Positions 22,685-31,635 of a stretch of DNA of 40,358 nucleotides are shown piece by piece (positions within the stretch are counted from its first letter, which is position 1; each line of letters begins with the position of its first letter). The notes beneath the pieces were generated by a model, which saw only the letters and a list, made by a program, of their open reading frames with translations, was not told the DNA's origin and ran no database searches. The translations under genes were made by a program, and so were the position numbers. The stretch lies in NCBI GenBank assembly GCA_018433925.1, contig JAHDQI010000059.1:1-40358 (forward strand), given 5' to 3'. Source of the DNA: Phycisphaerae bacterium. GTDB lineage: Bacteria > Planctomycetota > Phycisphaerae > Sedimentisphaerales > Anaerohalosphaeraceae.

Positions 22685-24433
22685 ATGAAAATTCATACAC
22701 AAGAAACCCAGTCAGCCAGGCAGAACGGCTCGGCGCTGATTCTGGCCGTGATGCTCCTGCTGATGCTCTCGATCTTTTCGCTGGGGGTTCTCAAAAGCGC
22801 CGAAGGGGCCCATGTACAGGCCGTGCGGCATAAACGCGAGTCCGCCGCCCGCGCCGCGGCTCAGGCCGCCTACGAAAAGGCCGTCTTTGCGATGAGTCAA
22901 GAGCCGGACCTGCTCTCCACCCTGGCCGCAGGACCTCTTTCGGCTGCCCTGAACTTTCCGGACAGTCAGTCTTCCTATACCGTCAACCTGGCCGCATTCA
23001 TGCAGGCCAAACCCGTCTATCGAATCACCGCCGTCGGACAGTCCGGCACCTTCGATCAGACCATCCAAACGTACGTCATCCAGGCCGTTAACGGCTGGGC
23101 CATGGGACGCTGCCAGATCCCCACCGGGGCCACCTCGCTGACGGATGTCAATTTTGTCAACGGCGAAAAAATCAACATGCCCATCGAAATCAACAAGCTG
23201 AACGACAGCCCCGACCTGCGCGATATCAAAATCACCGGCAATCCTTCATTCCTTCAGCCCGTCAATGTCAGCGAGTCGCGCCGCTCGAGTGTAGGGGTGG
23301 ATAAATACAGGGATGTCATGTCCACCTTCAAGGCAGGCATCTTTTTCGATCAACCCCAGATCCGGGTGGTCGAAGAAGAGGTCATCAATGCGAAAATCAA
23401 CCGTTTTAAAAATAACACCAATACTCGATTCTCGTTTACCCCGGTTGCCGCTGCTCCGCTGCCCAATCGGCTGCCCGCGGTACATCTCGAATTTTTCGTC
23501 CAAAACGGCCGGGGCAAGGTGCGAATCACAAACCACTGCACCATCCGCGGATTCAAACAGGCCTATGACAATCGGACCTATGATTTCAAAATCAAACCCG
23601 GCTCCGGCGGGGACCAATTTGAGCGATACCTGATTTACGCCTATCATGTCCGCAGCAGCAATGCCGATGACAATGGGGATCGGTTTATCGTTCCTCTTGA
23701 GGAAACCTATGTCTCTCAGGATTTCGGAGGATTGGTCTCCATCGCCGGAGGGCAGATTTTCGTCGACGGCAATGTGATCCTCGGTTGTCGCTGGCCGGAT
23801 ATGGGCCCCCTGGCCGACATGGTCCAGGGCCAGATCACCGTGGCGGCCACCGGCAATATCTGGGTCGGCAATTCCATTACTGTATCGGACTATGACGATC
23901 TGGGCAATCACTATCCGCGCAAGGCCGACGGCCTGCCCAGCGATTTGAACCCCAATATTCTCGGACTTGTCGCCAAAGGAGTCATCAAAGTTGTCGATCC
24001 GGGCATGAGCGCTTACAGTTACGTGGATGGCTCGCCGATAGAACCTCCCGGATACGAATATGTTCCGATCGGACTGCCGGATAATCCCTTCTGGCCGAAC
24101 AGCAAAAACAGAAATCTGCCCGATCCGATCATTGTTGAGGCCTCGCTGACCATCGGAGGCGGCGGCTGGGGCGCTGAAAACGTGAAACGAAGCTATTATG
24201 GCGGAAGAAAAGAAAACGGCGGCGTCCAGGATACGCTGATCCTGCGAGGCAATATTACCGAGTCGATCCGGGGCGTGGTCGGGATTACCAACCAGGACGG
24301 GTATTTAAAGGAATATCACTGGGACCCGCGGCTGCAAACAGGGATTTTACCGGGCAATATCTGGCTGAAAGGAAAATTCGTGCCGGTGCCCGGCGGCTGG
24401 AATGAAAGACAGATTGTGCAGAATCAAGAATGA
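22685..24433 (+). CDS. Large PilX-like pilus protein, second of a tandem pair
   Basis: 582 residues, GAGG upstream of ATG 22685, 24 bases after the previous stop. It is paralogous to the preceding gene along its whole length: RQNGSALILAVMLLLMLSIF at the start, the alanine-rich RESAARAAAQAAYEKAVF helix, QTYVIQAVNGWAMGRCQIPTG, AATGNIWVGNSITVSDYDD, and the shared end GGGWGAENVKRSYYGGRKEN. Sequence has diverged clearly (by eye roughly half identical), so the duplication is not recent. Both copies are intact. They may form a heteromeric tip or bind different surfaces. Confidence 0.85.
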   Translation: MKIHTQETQSARQNGSALILAVMLLLMLSIFSLGVLKSAEGAHVQAVRHKRESAARAAAQAAYEKAVFAMSQEPDLLSTLAAGPLSAALNFPDSQSSYTVNLAAFMQAKPVYRITAVGQSGTFDQTIQTYVIQAVNGWAMGRCQIPTGATSLTDVNFVNGEKINMPIEINKLNDSPDLRDIKITGNPSFLQPVNVSESRRSSVGVDKYRDVMSTFKAGIFFDQPQIRVVEEEVINAKINRFKNNTNTRFSFTPVAAAPLPNRLPAVHLEFFVQNGRGKVRITNHCTIRGFKQAYDNRTYDFKIKPGSGGDQFERYLIYAYHVRSSNADDNGDRFIVPLEETYVSQDFGGLVSIAGGQIFVDGNVILGCRWPDMGPLADMVQGQITVAATGNIWVGNSITVSDYDDLGNHYPRKADGLPSDLNPNILGLVAKGVIKVVDPGMSAYSYVDGSPIEPPGYEYVPIGLPDNPFWPNSKNRNLPDPIIVEASLTIGGGGWGAENVKRSYYGGRKENGGVQDTLILRGNITESIRGVVGITNQDGYLKEYHWDPRLQTGILPGNIWLKGKFVPVPGGWNERQIVQNQE

Positions 24434-24443
24434 AGACGGACCG

Positions 24444-25529
24444 ATGTCACTAAAAACAAAATATCAAAACCTGCTTCGCAGACTGGAAACAAACACGCTC
24501 GAATGGGCAGGACTGGACATCGGCTCCGGTTCGGTAAAAACCATCCGGGGAAGCTGGAACGATCACCGGTTTACAGCCACCGGCGCCTGCCTGGTCGAAT
24601 TGGAGGATCGGGATCCGCAGGATACCCGGAAACAGGATGACCTCACACAGGCCATCCGTCTCTGCCTGCAAAAAACCGGCCTGAAAACACAATGCGCTAT
24701 CTGTGCTCACAGCGGGCCGGAAGTAGTCACCCGGCATTTTCGGTTCCCCCCCCTGCCCGATGAGGCCCTGGCCCAGGCCACTCAGCTTGAAGCCCAGCAG
24801 ATGAGCCCCTTTGATCCCGATCAGAGTATCATCTCGTATCAGGCCGTACCGGCCTCCGAGACGGCCGCTGAGTCCGGACGGGAGGGATTCCTCGTCGTGG
24901 CCATGCGAGAAGCCATCGAACAAAAAATCGACTGGGTCCGCGCCGCAGGCGGAAAAGTGCTGCTGATGGATGTCGAAGGACTGGCCGCCCTGAATTGCCT
25001 GCTGACGTGCCTGCCGCAAACCCGCAACAAAACGGTCGGCCTCATCCATATCGGAAACCGCTTTACCACCGTCTCGATTCTCGGCGAAAACGGCATTCCC
25101 TTCATTCGGGATCTGACCTATGCCGGGAAAAATATCCGGGCCGCGATCCGCCAGCAGACCGGCCTGTCCGATCCGGAAATCCGAAAGGCCCTGTTTCATA
25201 CCGACGGCCTTGTGCCCGATTCGGATGCACTTCGGACGGCCCTGAAAAACGCCGCCACGCGAAATATCTCCGACATCAACGAAACGCTTCGCTATTACCT
25301 GACCCAGAATCCGTCAGGCCAACTCAAACAACTCTACATAACAGGCGGCTGGGCCATGAGCCGGAGCTTTGTTGAACTGCTGGCCGGGGCGCTGCCGATT
25401 CAGGTGGAGGTCTTCAATCCGTTTCAGACTCTCCCCATCGAGGCGCCGCCTGCCCAGGAGTCACTGATGAAACAATCCGGCCCGGCCCTTGTGGTCGCTG
25501 CCGGTCTGGCCATGAGGACAATCCGATGA
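24444..25529 (+). CDS. pilM: Type IV pilus assembly protein PilM (actin-like ATPase)
   Basis: 361 residues from ATG 24444, 10 bases after the previous stop; an upstream in-frame ATG at 24402 would overlap the preceding gene. It has an actin/FtsA-like fold: AGLDIGSGSVKTIRG (phosphate-1 loop), VGLIHIGNRFTTVSIL (phosphate-2), YITGGWAMSRS (adenosine loop) and LVVAAGLAMR at the end. PilM sits on the cytoplasmic face and binds the N-terminal tail of PilN, aligning the inner-membrane ring. The next gene starts inside its stop codon (ATGA). Confidence 0.92.
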   Translation: MSLKTKYQNLLRRLETNTLEWAGLDIGSGSVKTIRGSWNDHRFTATGACLVELEDRDPQDTRKQDDLTQAIRLCLQKTGLKTQCAICAHSGPEVVTRHFRFPPLPDEALAQATQLEAQQMSPFDPDQSIISYQAVPASETAAESGREGFLVVAMREAIEQKIDWVRAAGGKVLLMDVEGLAALNCLLTCLPQTRNKTVGLIHIGNRFTTVSILGENGIPFIRDLTYAGKNIRAAIRQQTGLSDPEIRKALFHTDGLVPDSDALRTALKNAATRNISDINETLRYYLTQNPSGQLKQLYITGGWAMSRSFVELLAGALPIQVEVFNPFQTLPIEAPPAQESLMKQSGPALVVAAGLAMRTIR

Positions 25530-26185
25530 AATTTACCATTGACCTGCTCCAGGGAAAAGGACTTCCCCAGAAAAGCCGGCCGGGCACAATCGCACTGGCT
25601 GCCATCCCGTTCCTGGTCCCCCTTCTGGCGACCGGACTGATGGCCGGACAGTGGTATTACAAGCAAAGCTTGATCGCAACCGAACAGGCCATTCTCGAAC
25701 AGAATCAGCAATACATCCAAAAGCATAAAGAAGAGCTGGAGCTTTATGAATCCACGCAGGAACAGATACTCGGGGCGCGCCATGAAATCAAAAATATCCA
25801 GGAGGCCCTGGAGTTCGAAGTCTCATTGTCCCCCCTCCTGCTGGAGCTGGTAGAAACCCTTCCCGACGAGATTTTTGTCACCCGGCTGGATTTCGAATAT
25901 CAGCCGCTTCGCCGAAAGGCCGTCAACCCCGCCAATAACATGACCGTCTACCAGCGGGTGATTCGACGGACCCTGCGCATGATTCTGGCCGGTCCCAACC
26001 AGATCGAAACCGACCAGGCGGTCGATGCCTACATCCAGACGCTGCGCAGCAGCCCGGCGCTCTCGCAAGTTGCGGAGAAAATTCAAATTACCTCTCGGCA
26101 GGAAACCGAAATCGATAAAAAAATTCTCCTGGTCTATGAAATCAAATGTCCGCTCATTGAACAAATACAGAAGATGAACCCATGA
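25526..26185 (+). CDS. pilN: PilN-like inner-membrane alignment protein
   Basis: 219 residues. A short cytosolic N-terminus (MKFTIDLLQGKGL) is followed by one membrane helix (about 23-44), a coiled coil (about 48-95; EQAILEQNQQYIQKHKEELE) and a ferredoxin-like periplasmic domain (LLELVETLPDEIFVTRLDFE ... RMILAGPNQIETDQAVDAYI). This is the PilN/GspL C-terminal layout. It partners PilM and PilO. The start overlaps pilM's stop as ATGA. Confidence 0.85.
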   Translation: MKFTIDLLQGKGLPQKSRPGTIALAAIPFLVPLLATGLMAGQWYYKQSLIATEQAILEQNQQYIQKHKEELELYESTQEQILGARHEIKNIQEALEFEVSLSPLLLELVETLPDEIFVTRLDFEYQPLRRKAVNPANNMTVYQRVIRRTLRMILAGPNQIETDQAVDAYIQTLRSSPALSQVAEKIQITSRQETEIDKKILLVYEIKCPLIEQIQKMNP

Positions 26186-26799
26186 TCTTTCAAAGCAAAA
26201 AATACTGGATTACTGTCGGGGCCTTCTGGGCTCCCTGTCTGGCCCTGGTCGTCCTCGGCTATCTGCTGGCCATGGAACCCCAGGCCCGGCGGTACAAAAA
26301 CGTCCACGAGGCCTTCATTGTCAGCAATGATCGGGTCAGCGTGGCCCGACTGGCCTCTTTTGAGGACACCCGCAATCGGCAGCAAACGCTTCTGGAGAAC
26401 CTGCGCGGAACCATCAGCGAATTCATCGTCCCGGCCGATCAAAAAGATCGAATCCTCTTTGAAATCAGCCGCCTGGCCAGCACACTCGAACTGGCCGACT
26501 ATGCCGGAAAAAATCAGCAGGACCTCTGGAACATCGAAGAGGAAGAACAGATCAAAATCCACCGCTTGTGGATGACCATTAACTTCAAGTCCACATTCCG
26601 GCAGTTCGCCGAATTCCTGAACTCGATGGAACGAAACCTGCCGGCAGTATTTGTCGAAAGCGCAGGCATTGAATCCGTCCGGGAACAACCCGGCCGGCAC
26701 CGGGCCAAGCTCCTGATTGCCTTCTTTACGCGGCCCGAGACAAAATCCGCCGCCGCGGCCGAGCCGGACAAAACAACAACGCGGGAGTCTCTTTCATGA
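26182..26799 (+). CDS. pilO: PilO-like inner-membrane alignment protein
   Basis: 205 residues: a membrane helix (about 10-30), coiled coil and a small periplasmic domain (HRLWMTINFKSTFRQFAEFL) as in PilO/GspM. The C-terminal tail is low complexity (ETKSAAAAEPDKTTTRESLS). It starts ATGA over pilN's stop and ends ATGA over the ParA-like gene. Sequence similarity to PilO is weak by eye; the call leans on topology and position between pilN and the secretin. Confidence 0.78.
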   Translation: MIFQSKKYWITVGAFWAPCLALVVLGYLLAMEPQARRYKNVHEAFIVSNDRVSVARLASFEDTRNRQQTLLENLRGTISEFIVPADQKDRILFEISRLASTLELADYAGKNQQDLWNIEEEEQIKIHRLWMTINFKSTFRQFAEFLNSMERNLPAVFVESAGIESVREQPGRHRAKLLIAFFTRPETKSAAAAEPDKTTTRESLS

Positions 26800-27593
26800 A
26801 AACAATAGCCGTCATCAACCAAAAGGGCGGCTGTGGAAAAACCACAACCGCTGTCAACCTGGCCGCGGCGCTGGCCACCCGCGACCTTCGCACCCTGCTG
26901 GTGGATTTGGATCCCCAGGGACATGCCACGCTCGGCTTCGGACTCCAGCCCGACACCCTCGAACAAACCATTTACGATGTCATTGTAAACCCCCAGGCCC
27001 TGCTGACGCGAATCCTGCTGCCGACGCAGATCGCAACTCTGCAGATCGCACCCAGCAATGTGCTCCTCAGCGGCGCCGAATCGCAGCTCATGCGTATGGT
27101 CGACCGCGAGTATATCCTGCGCCAATGCCTCGCGGAAGTCGCCGACCGGTTCGACTGCTGCATCATTGACTGCTCTCCCTCGCTCAGTCTGCTGACCCTC
27201 AACGCCATGGTCGCCGCCGACGAACTGATTATTCCCGTCCAGACGCATTATTACGCCATCGAAGGACTTCGCCAGGTCATGGAAACGATTGATGTCATCC
27301 GGGAACGTTTTCATCCGGAGCTGCGTATGCGCGGCATCCTCCTGACACTCGCCGAGCGACGCACGCTCCTCAGCCGGCAGGTCGAAGAGCAGATGCGCGA
27401 ATACTTCGGCGACCGGGTTCTTCAAACCGTCATCCATCGGAGTATCCGTCTGGCCGAGGCTCCCAGCGCCGGTCAACCCGTAATCACCTACGCTCCCGAC
27501 TGCACCGGGGCAATCGAATATCAATCTTTAGCAGATGAGTTAAGCCATGACATCCAAATCAGGACTGCACAAGAAAGTTGCCTTCATATTTGA
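26796..27593 (+). CDS. ParA/MinD-like ATPase within the pilus operon
   Basis: 265 residues. Deviant Walker A KGGCGKTTT (10-18), LVDLDPQGHATLG (Walker A'), CIIDCSPSLSLLTLNAMVAA (Walker B), and the Soj/ParA ending (SRQVEEQMREYFGDRV, RLAEAPSAGQPV). ParA ATPases dimerise on ATP and move cargo along nucleoid or membrane. There is no ParB or centromere nearby, and the gene overlaps pilO by 4 bases, so it probably positions or controls the pilus/secretion machine rather than segregating DNA. It lacks an obvious C-terminal MinD-type amphipathic helix. Similar orphan ParA proteins place polar machines in other bacteria; the role here is inference. Confidence 0.9.
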   Translation: MKTIAVINQKGGCGKTTTAVNLAAALATRDLRTLLVDLDPQGHATLGFGLQPDTLEQTIYDVIVNPQALLTRILLPTQIATLQIAPSNVLLSGAESQLMRMVDREYILRQCLAEVADRFDCCIIDCSPSLSLLTLNAMVAADELIIPVQTHYYAIEGLRQVMETIDVIRERFHPELRMRGILLTLAERRTLLSRQVEEQMREYFGDRVLQTVIHRSIRLAEAPSAGQPVITYAPDCTGAIEYQSLADELSHDIQIRTAQESCLHI

Positions 27594-28248
27594 CGGAACG
27601 CCGTCCGGTTCAACGCCGAACGCCTCTGAAGCGCCGGTCTCCGACAAGACGCCGCAGACCCCTTCCGTGCGCCCGCCGACAACCACCTATGGGCCGCAGC
27701 CGATTGCCGCTCCGGCAAAACCGGCGACCGCCAGGCCCACGGCCAAAAAAACACAGCCCGCGGCACGACAAAAATCGAAGCAGGCACGCAAAAAACAAAA
27801 AACCGATCCAAAGCAGGCCAAAATGCTCGTCCTCGTCGCCGTCCTGGCCGTCGTGTTTGTAGGCATCCTCTTTTTCGTACTCAACAGCCCAACGCCGGCT
27901 CCTAAAAAGGCCGGCGCCGCCAACGCCGCGGCCGCCGCCGTCACCCCCTCTCCGGAACCGGAGGTCCCCGCCCCGGCCGCAACAAACTGGACTCGTCCGG
28001 AACCCTGGCCCGACGAAACACGCGATCCCATGACCCCCGGGCCCCAGGGACGTGCCGCCGACGGAAGCGCCTACGACCGGCTCGTCAAAGGCATCGTCTA
28101 CAGCCAGACAAACCCTTCGGCGATCGTTGGAGACCGGATTGTCTCTGTGGGAGATACCATCAACGGGATCACCATCGTTGCGATTGAAAAAGACGCCGTG
28201 GAATTCGAAAAAGACGGCAAACGATGGACACAGCCCGTTCAGCGATAA
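27547..28248 (+). CDS. PilP/GspB-like periplasmic connector
   Basis: 233 residues overlapping the ParA-like gene by 47 bases. The cytosolic N-terminus (about 1-92) is rich in Pro, Ala and Lys and disordered-looking. A single membrane helix follows (about 93-113), then a Pro/Ala linker (114-165). The small C-terminal domain (about 172-233) has GIVYSQTNPSAIVGDRIVSV, GDTINGITIVAIEKDAVEF and KRWTQ, characteristic of the GspB/PilP-type homology region that links the inner-membrane ring to the secretin. Its place just before the secretin gene fits. Confidence 0.78.
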   Translation: MTSKSGLHKKVAFIFDGTPSGSTPNASEAPVSDKTPQTPSVRPPTTTYGPQPIAAPAKPATARPTAKKTQPAARQKSKQARKKQKTDPKQAKMLVLVAVLAVVFVGILFFVLNSPTPAPKKAGAANAAAAAVTPSPEPEVPAPAATNWTRPEPWPDETRDPMTPGPQGRAADGSAYDRLVKGIVYSQTNPSAIVGDRIVSVGDTINGITIVAIEKDAVEFEKDGKRWTQPVQR

Positions 28249-28299
28249 GTCCGGCAATCGACCCGCTTTTTTAGACAGACAAGAGAAAGGAATGATAGG

Positions 28300-29790
28300 A
28301 TGGAAAAGACAAAGGGAAAACAAATCGGACTGCTGCTGCTCTTTTTGACAGCGGCCGCGGGGGTGACCGGACAGGAATCTCAGTCCCCCGACCCGGCTTC
28401 TACAACCGTTTCCGCCGCGGTGCGGGCCGAACTGCTGACCCCCGTACAGCAGCGAATGCAGCAAACGGTCAGCGTGGACTTTCGAGACACTCCGATTGAG
28501 GATGTGCTGCGGATTCTTGCGGTCAAAGCGGGCGTCAACATCATCAAAAGCCCCAAGGTCGAAGGAACCGTCACGGCCACTCTGACCGAGGTGCCCCTCA
28601 TCGAAGTACTCAGCAACATCCTCGAAATACACGGCTACAGCTACCTGGCCTCCAATAACATGATCCGGGTCATCCCGACCGAAGAGATCGTTGACGTTCG
28701 CGAAAAAACCGTCAGCCGGGTTTATCGGATCACCTACGCCGACGTCAAAGAAGTGGAAATGGCGCTTCGAAAATTTATCTCTGAACAGGGATCCATCTCC
28801 TCCAATCCCGGTACCAGCAATATCATCGTCACTGACGTGGAAAGCAAAATCAAAGCCATTGACACCTTCGTCGATGAAATCGACCGCATCACCCCGCAGA
28901 TTCTCGTCGAGGCCAAAATCTATGACATTTCCTCCAAGGACAGTCTCGATCTCGGCGTCCAGTGGCAAATGGGAACCAACACCGCGTACGGCATTGACGA
29001 TACCGGTTATTACAACGGAGATGCGGTCACCGGCTATATCGGCAATGCGATGCAGGGAACCAATACCAACCCGGCTATTACCAGTGTCTTCTCCGGCATG
29101 GTCGGCAAAACCTCCGGCACCGACGGGCTGTTCCGATTCGGCATCGTCAATGACGCGGTTCGGCTCGAGGCCGCCATCCGGGCACAGCAGGAAGACGTCC
29201 GCGCCAAACTCCTGGCCAATCCGCGCATCATGGTCCTCGACAATATGCAGGCCGAAATCAAGATCGTCGAAGAAATTCCCTATCAGGAACTAACCGAGAG
29301 CAGCGCCGGAGGCAGCATCGGAACCACCGAATTCCGCGATGTCGGCGTCGAGCTGCGGGTCACCCCGCACTTAACCCGGGACGGCCTTATCCGGCTGCTC
29401 CTGAATCCGAAATTCAGTATCCGAACCGGTGATGTGGTCGTCGCCGGCGCCAACAACGCCAGCCCACAGCCCATCGTTGCCAGCCGGGAAACCACAACCA
29501 CCGCCCTGATCAAAGACGGCCAGACCGTTGTCATCGGCGGACTGAAAAAACAGGACGTGTCCCAGCAGATCAACAAAATCCCCCTCCTCGGCGATCTGCC
29601 CCTGCTCGGCTTCCTCTTTAAATCCGAAGGCGAAACCACCATCAACAGCGAACTGGTAATCTTTATCACGCCTCACCTGGTCACCGACCCGGTACTGACT
29701 GAGGAAGAACAGCGGCACCTGGCCAATACCGTTTTTGTTTCACCCCGGGAGCCAAACACACGGGTAACGGTGGAACAGATGCAAAAATAA
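28300..29790 (+). CDS. pilQ: Secretin (PilQ/GspD family)
   Basis: 496 residues with a signal peptide (about 1-26). N0/STN-like domain about 63-130 (VDFRDTPIEDVLRILAVKAG), N1/KH-like domain about 145-200 (RITYADVKEVEMALRKFI), then the secretin beta-barrel domain (about 205-480): LVEAKIYDISSKDSLDLGVQ, AKLLANPRIMVLDNMQAEI, VGVELRVTPHLTRDG and the signature VVIGGLKKQDVSQQINKIPL. It forms the outer-membrane gate for the pilus or secreted pseudopilus. It is short for PilQ and lacks AMIN domains. Last gene of the cluster, followed by a good terminator. Confidence 0.94.
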   Translation: MEKTKGKQIGLLLLFLTAAAGVTGQESQSPDPASTTVSAAVRAELLTPVQQRMQQTVSVDFRDTPIEDVLRILAVKAGVNIIKSPKVEGTVTATLTEVPLIEVLSNILEIHGYSYLASNNMIRVIPTEEIVDVREKTVSRVYRITYADVKEVEMALRKFISEQGSISSNPGTSNIIVTDVESKIKAIDTFVDEIDRITPQILVEAKIYDISSKDSLDLGVQWQMGTNTAYGIDDTGYYNGDAVTGYIGNAMQGTNTNPAITSVFSGMVGKTSGTDGLFRFGIVNDAVRLEAAIRAQQEDVRAKLLANPRIMVLDNMQAEIKIVEEIPYQELTESSAGGSIGTTEFRDVGVELRVTPHLTRDGLIRLLLNPKFSIRTGDVVVAGANNASPQPIVASRETTTTALIKDGQTVVIGGLKKQDVSQQINKIPLLGDLPLLGFLFKSEGETTINSELVIFITPHLVTDPVLTEEEQRHLANTVFVSPREPNTRVTVEQMQK

Positions 29791-29814
29791 AACCAGCCCC
29801 AACAAACAGGTTCG

Positions 29815-29849
29815 GGACCGTCGAGAAATCCCTCCGGCGGTCCTTTTTT
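29815..29849 (+). terminator. Intrinsic terminator of the pilus operon
   Basis: GGACCG (29815-29820) and CGGTCC (29838-29843) followed by six T residues, 25 bases after the secretin stop. It lies just before the convergent oligoendopeptidase gene. Confidence 0.7.
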
Positions 29850-29865
29850 CTGCGCCGGACGTCCC

Positions 29866-31608
29866 TCACTCCGGCCGGGCCAACTCCCGCCTTAGCGACT
29901 CGACCAGCGGTGCAACGGTCTTTTCGGAGAAATCAAACTCCAGCCCCGCCTCCGCAAACAGCTCCGGCAGCGGACGACTGCCCCCCAGCGCCAACGCCTT
30001 GCGGTACCGGGCCAGGGCAGCCGACGGATCCTTTCGGGCCTGAAGCCACAGGCCCAGCGCACCCAGTTGCGCGATACCGTATTCAATATAATACAGCGGG
30101 GCAATAAACAGATGCAGTTGCCGCTGCCAAAGAGTCGCCTGTTCAGCGTCCAGCCCGGACCAATCCACCACGCCCCCGCCGAATCGTTCGTGAAACTCCA
30201 GCCACACCTGACGCCGCTGCCGGCGGGAATGGCCCGGATGCCCGTACAGCCAATGCTGAAAAGCGTCAATCGTCGCAATCCACGGCAGCAGGCGAAGGAT
30301 CATTTCAAAGTGCTGGCGGCGGGAACGTGCGGCATCGCAGTCGCTGTAAAAAAGATCCAGGTGGAAAGACGAAAACAATTCCATGGCCATCGAGGCGACC
30401 TCGCAGAATTCGATCGGCGCATGACGGTAACTCAGCAGCGGCTGATCGGCGCAGGCATACGAATGAAACGCGTGCCCCCCCTCATGTAGCAGCACGCGCA
30501 GGTCGTCATTGCTCCCGACCGCGTTACTGAAAATAAACGGCTTGCGGGCTTCCCATAGATTCTCCTGATACCCCCCCGGCGCCTTGCCCTTGCGGCTGGC
30601 CAGATCCAGCAGCCCCAGGTCGATCATCTCCTGAAACTGCCGGCCGAGCTGTTCATCGAGCCGACTGAAAATCTCCTTCGTTCTGGATACATATTCCTCG
30701 ATCGTCTCAAACGGCTTCAGCGGCGGCCTGCCCAGCGGATCGGCCTCCAGGTCCCACGGCCGAAGAGACGCCGGACCCATCTGCAACCTCCGCTGTTTAT
30801 GCAGATCCGCCAGTGCCGGGACCGCGTGTTTTTCAATCGCCTCATGAAACTGCCTGCATGTCTGCGGCGAATAATCAAACCGGTGGTATTCACGAAACTT
30901 GTAATCAAGATAACTGTCAAAGCCCGCCCCGGCCGCAATTTGGCCTCGCAGATCGAGCATCCGGTCGAAAATTTCATCGATGCGATCCTGTTCCTGCAAA
31001 CGGCGGTCCGCAGCCGCCTGCCAGGCGGACTGGCGGGTGCTTCGATTGGGCTCTTCCAGAAATTTCCGCATCTGGGACTGAGTATATTCCTGCCCCTGAA
31101 ACGAAACCATCATCGCCCCGCAGACGGTCTGGTAGTCCTGGGCCAGCAAATCTTCCTTGGTTTGCAGGGGCACGTTTGCCTCGCGAAACAATTCAACATC
31201 CGCTTTCGTATCCCGGTCATACACCTCGTATTTCCGCACATCCGGCCCAAACCGCTCGCGCTCGGCCAGGTACTTTCGATCCAGTTGGTCGGCCAGCGGT
31301 TTGACGGCCGGCAGAATGGTTTCCACATAGCCCTTATACCGCCCGGCCCGAACCGCATCATCTGTCTGACAGGTCATCTCGATATATAAAATCGACTTTT
31401 GCTGAGCCAGCACGGTCTCCAGTTCCGAACGATCCAGGACAAACCGCTCCAGGTCCTCTGCCGAAGCAATGGCCCGCTCACACAGCACCGCATAGATCTT
31501 CTTGACCTGCTCAACGTTCAGTGCATCAAAATCCGCGGGAACAAACTCCCGCGGCCGATACGGAGGAATCTTCTCAAACATACAACCATCCGACTGATTT
31601 CCCGCCAT
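29866..31608 (-). CDS. pepF: M3-family oligoendopeptidase (PepF-like)
   Basis: 580 residues from ATG 31608, with GGAG eight bases upstream; a TTG 24 bases earlier is less likely. Zinc metallopeptidase with HEGGH (375-379), giving two His ligands and the catalytic Glu376. A third ligand is expected in the FCEVASMAMELF helix downstream. The rest is helical, as in thimet-like peptidases, and the length fits PepF (about 560-600). It is cytosolic (no signal peptide) and cleaves short peptides, presumably in peptide turnover. It follows the COQ7-like gene by 27 bases and is probably co-transcribed with it. Confidence 0.93.
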   Translation of the reverse strand: MAGNQSDGCMFEKIPPYRPREFVPADFDALNVEQVKKIYAVLCERAIASAEDLERFVLDRSELETVLAQQKSILYIEMTCQTDDAVRAGRYKGYVETILPAVKPLADQLDRKYLAERERFGPDVRKYEVYDRDTKADVELFREANVPLQTKEDLLAQDYQTVCGAMMVSFQGQEYTQSQMRKFLEEPNRSTRQSAWQAAADRRLQEQDRIDEIFDRMLDLRGQIAAGAGFDSYLDYKFREYHRFDYSPQTCRQFHEAIEKHAVPALADLHKQRRLQMGPASLRPWDLEADPLGRPPLKPFETIEEYVSRTKEIFSRLDEQLGRQFQEMIDLGLLDLASRKGKAPGGYQENLWEARKPFIFSNAVGSNDDLRVLLHEGGHAFHSYACADQPLLSYRHAPIEFCEVASMAMELFSSFHLDLFYSDCDAARSRRQHFEMILRLLPWIATIDAFQHWLYGHPGHSRRQRRQVWLEFHERFGGGVVDWSGLDAEQATLWQRQLHLFIAPLYYIEYGIAQLGALGLWLQARKDPSAALARYRKALALGGSRPLPELFAEAGLEFDFSEKTVAPLVESLRRELARPE

Positions 31609-31635
31609 GCCTTGTTCTCCAATCCGCTGCAAGCG

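Noticed and set aside
26514-27524. 336-codon minus-strand frame opposite the ParA-like gene
   Set aside because: Antisense to a gene with complete Walker motifs; no domain seen.
27610-28968. 452-codon minus-strand frame opposite the PilP-like and secretin genes
   Set aside because: Asp/Gly-rich shadow translation across two real genes and their gap; no supporting signal.
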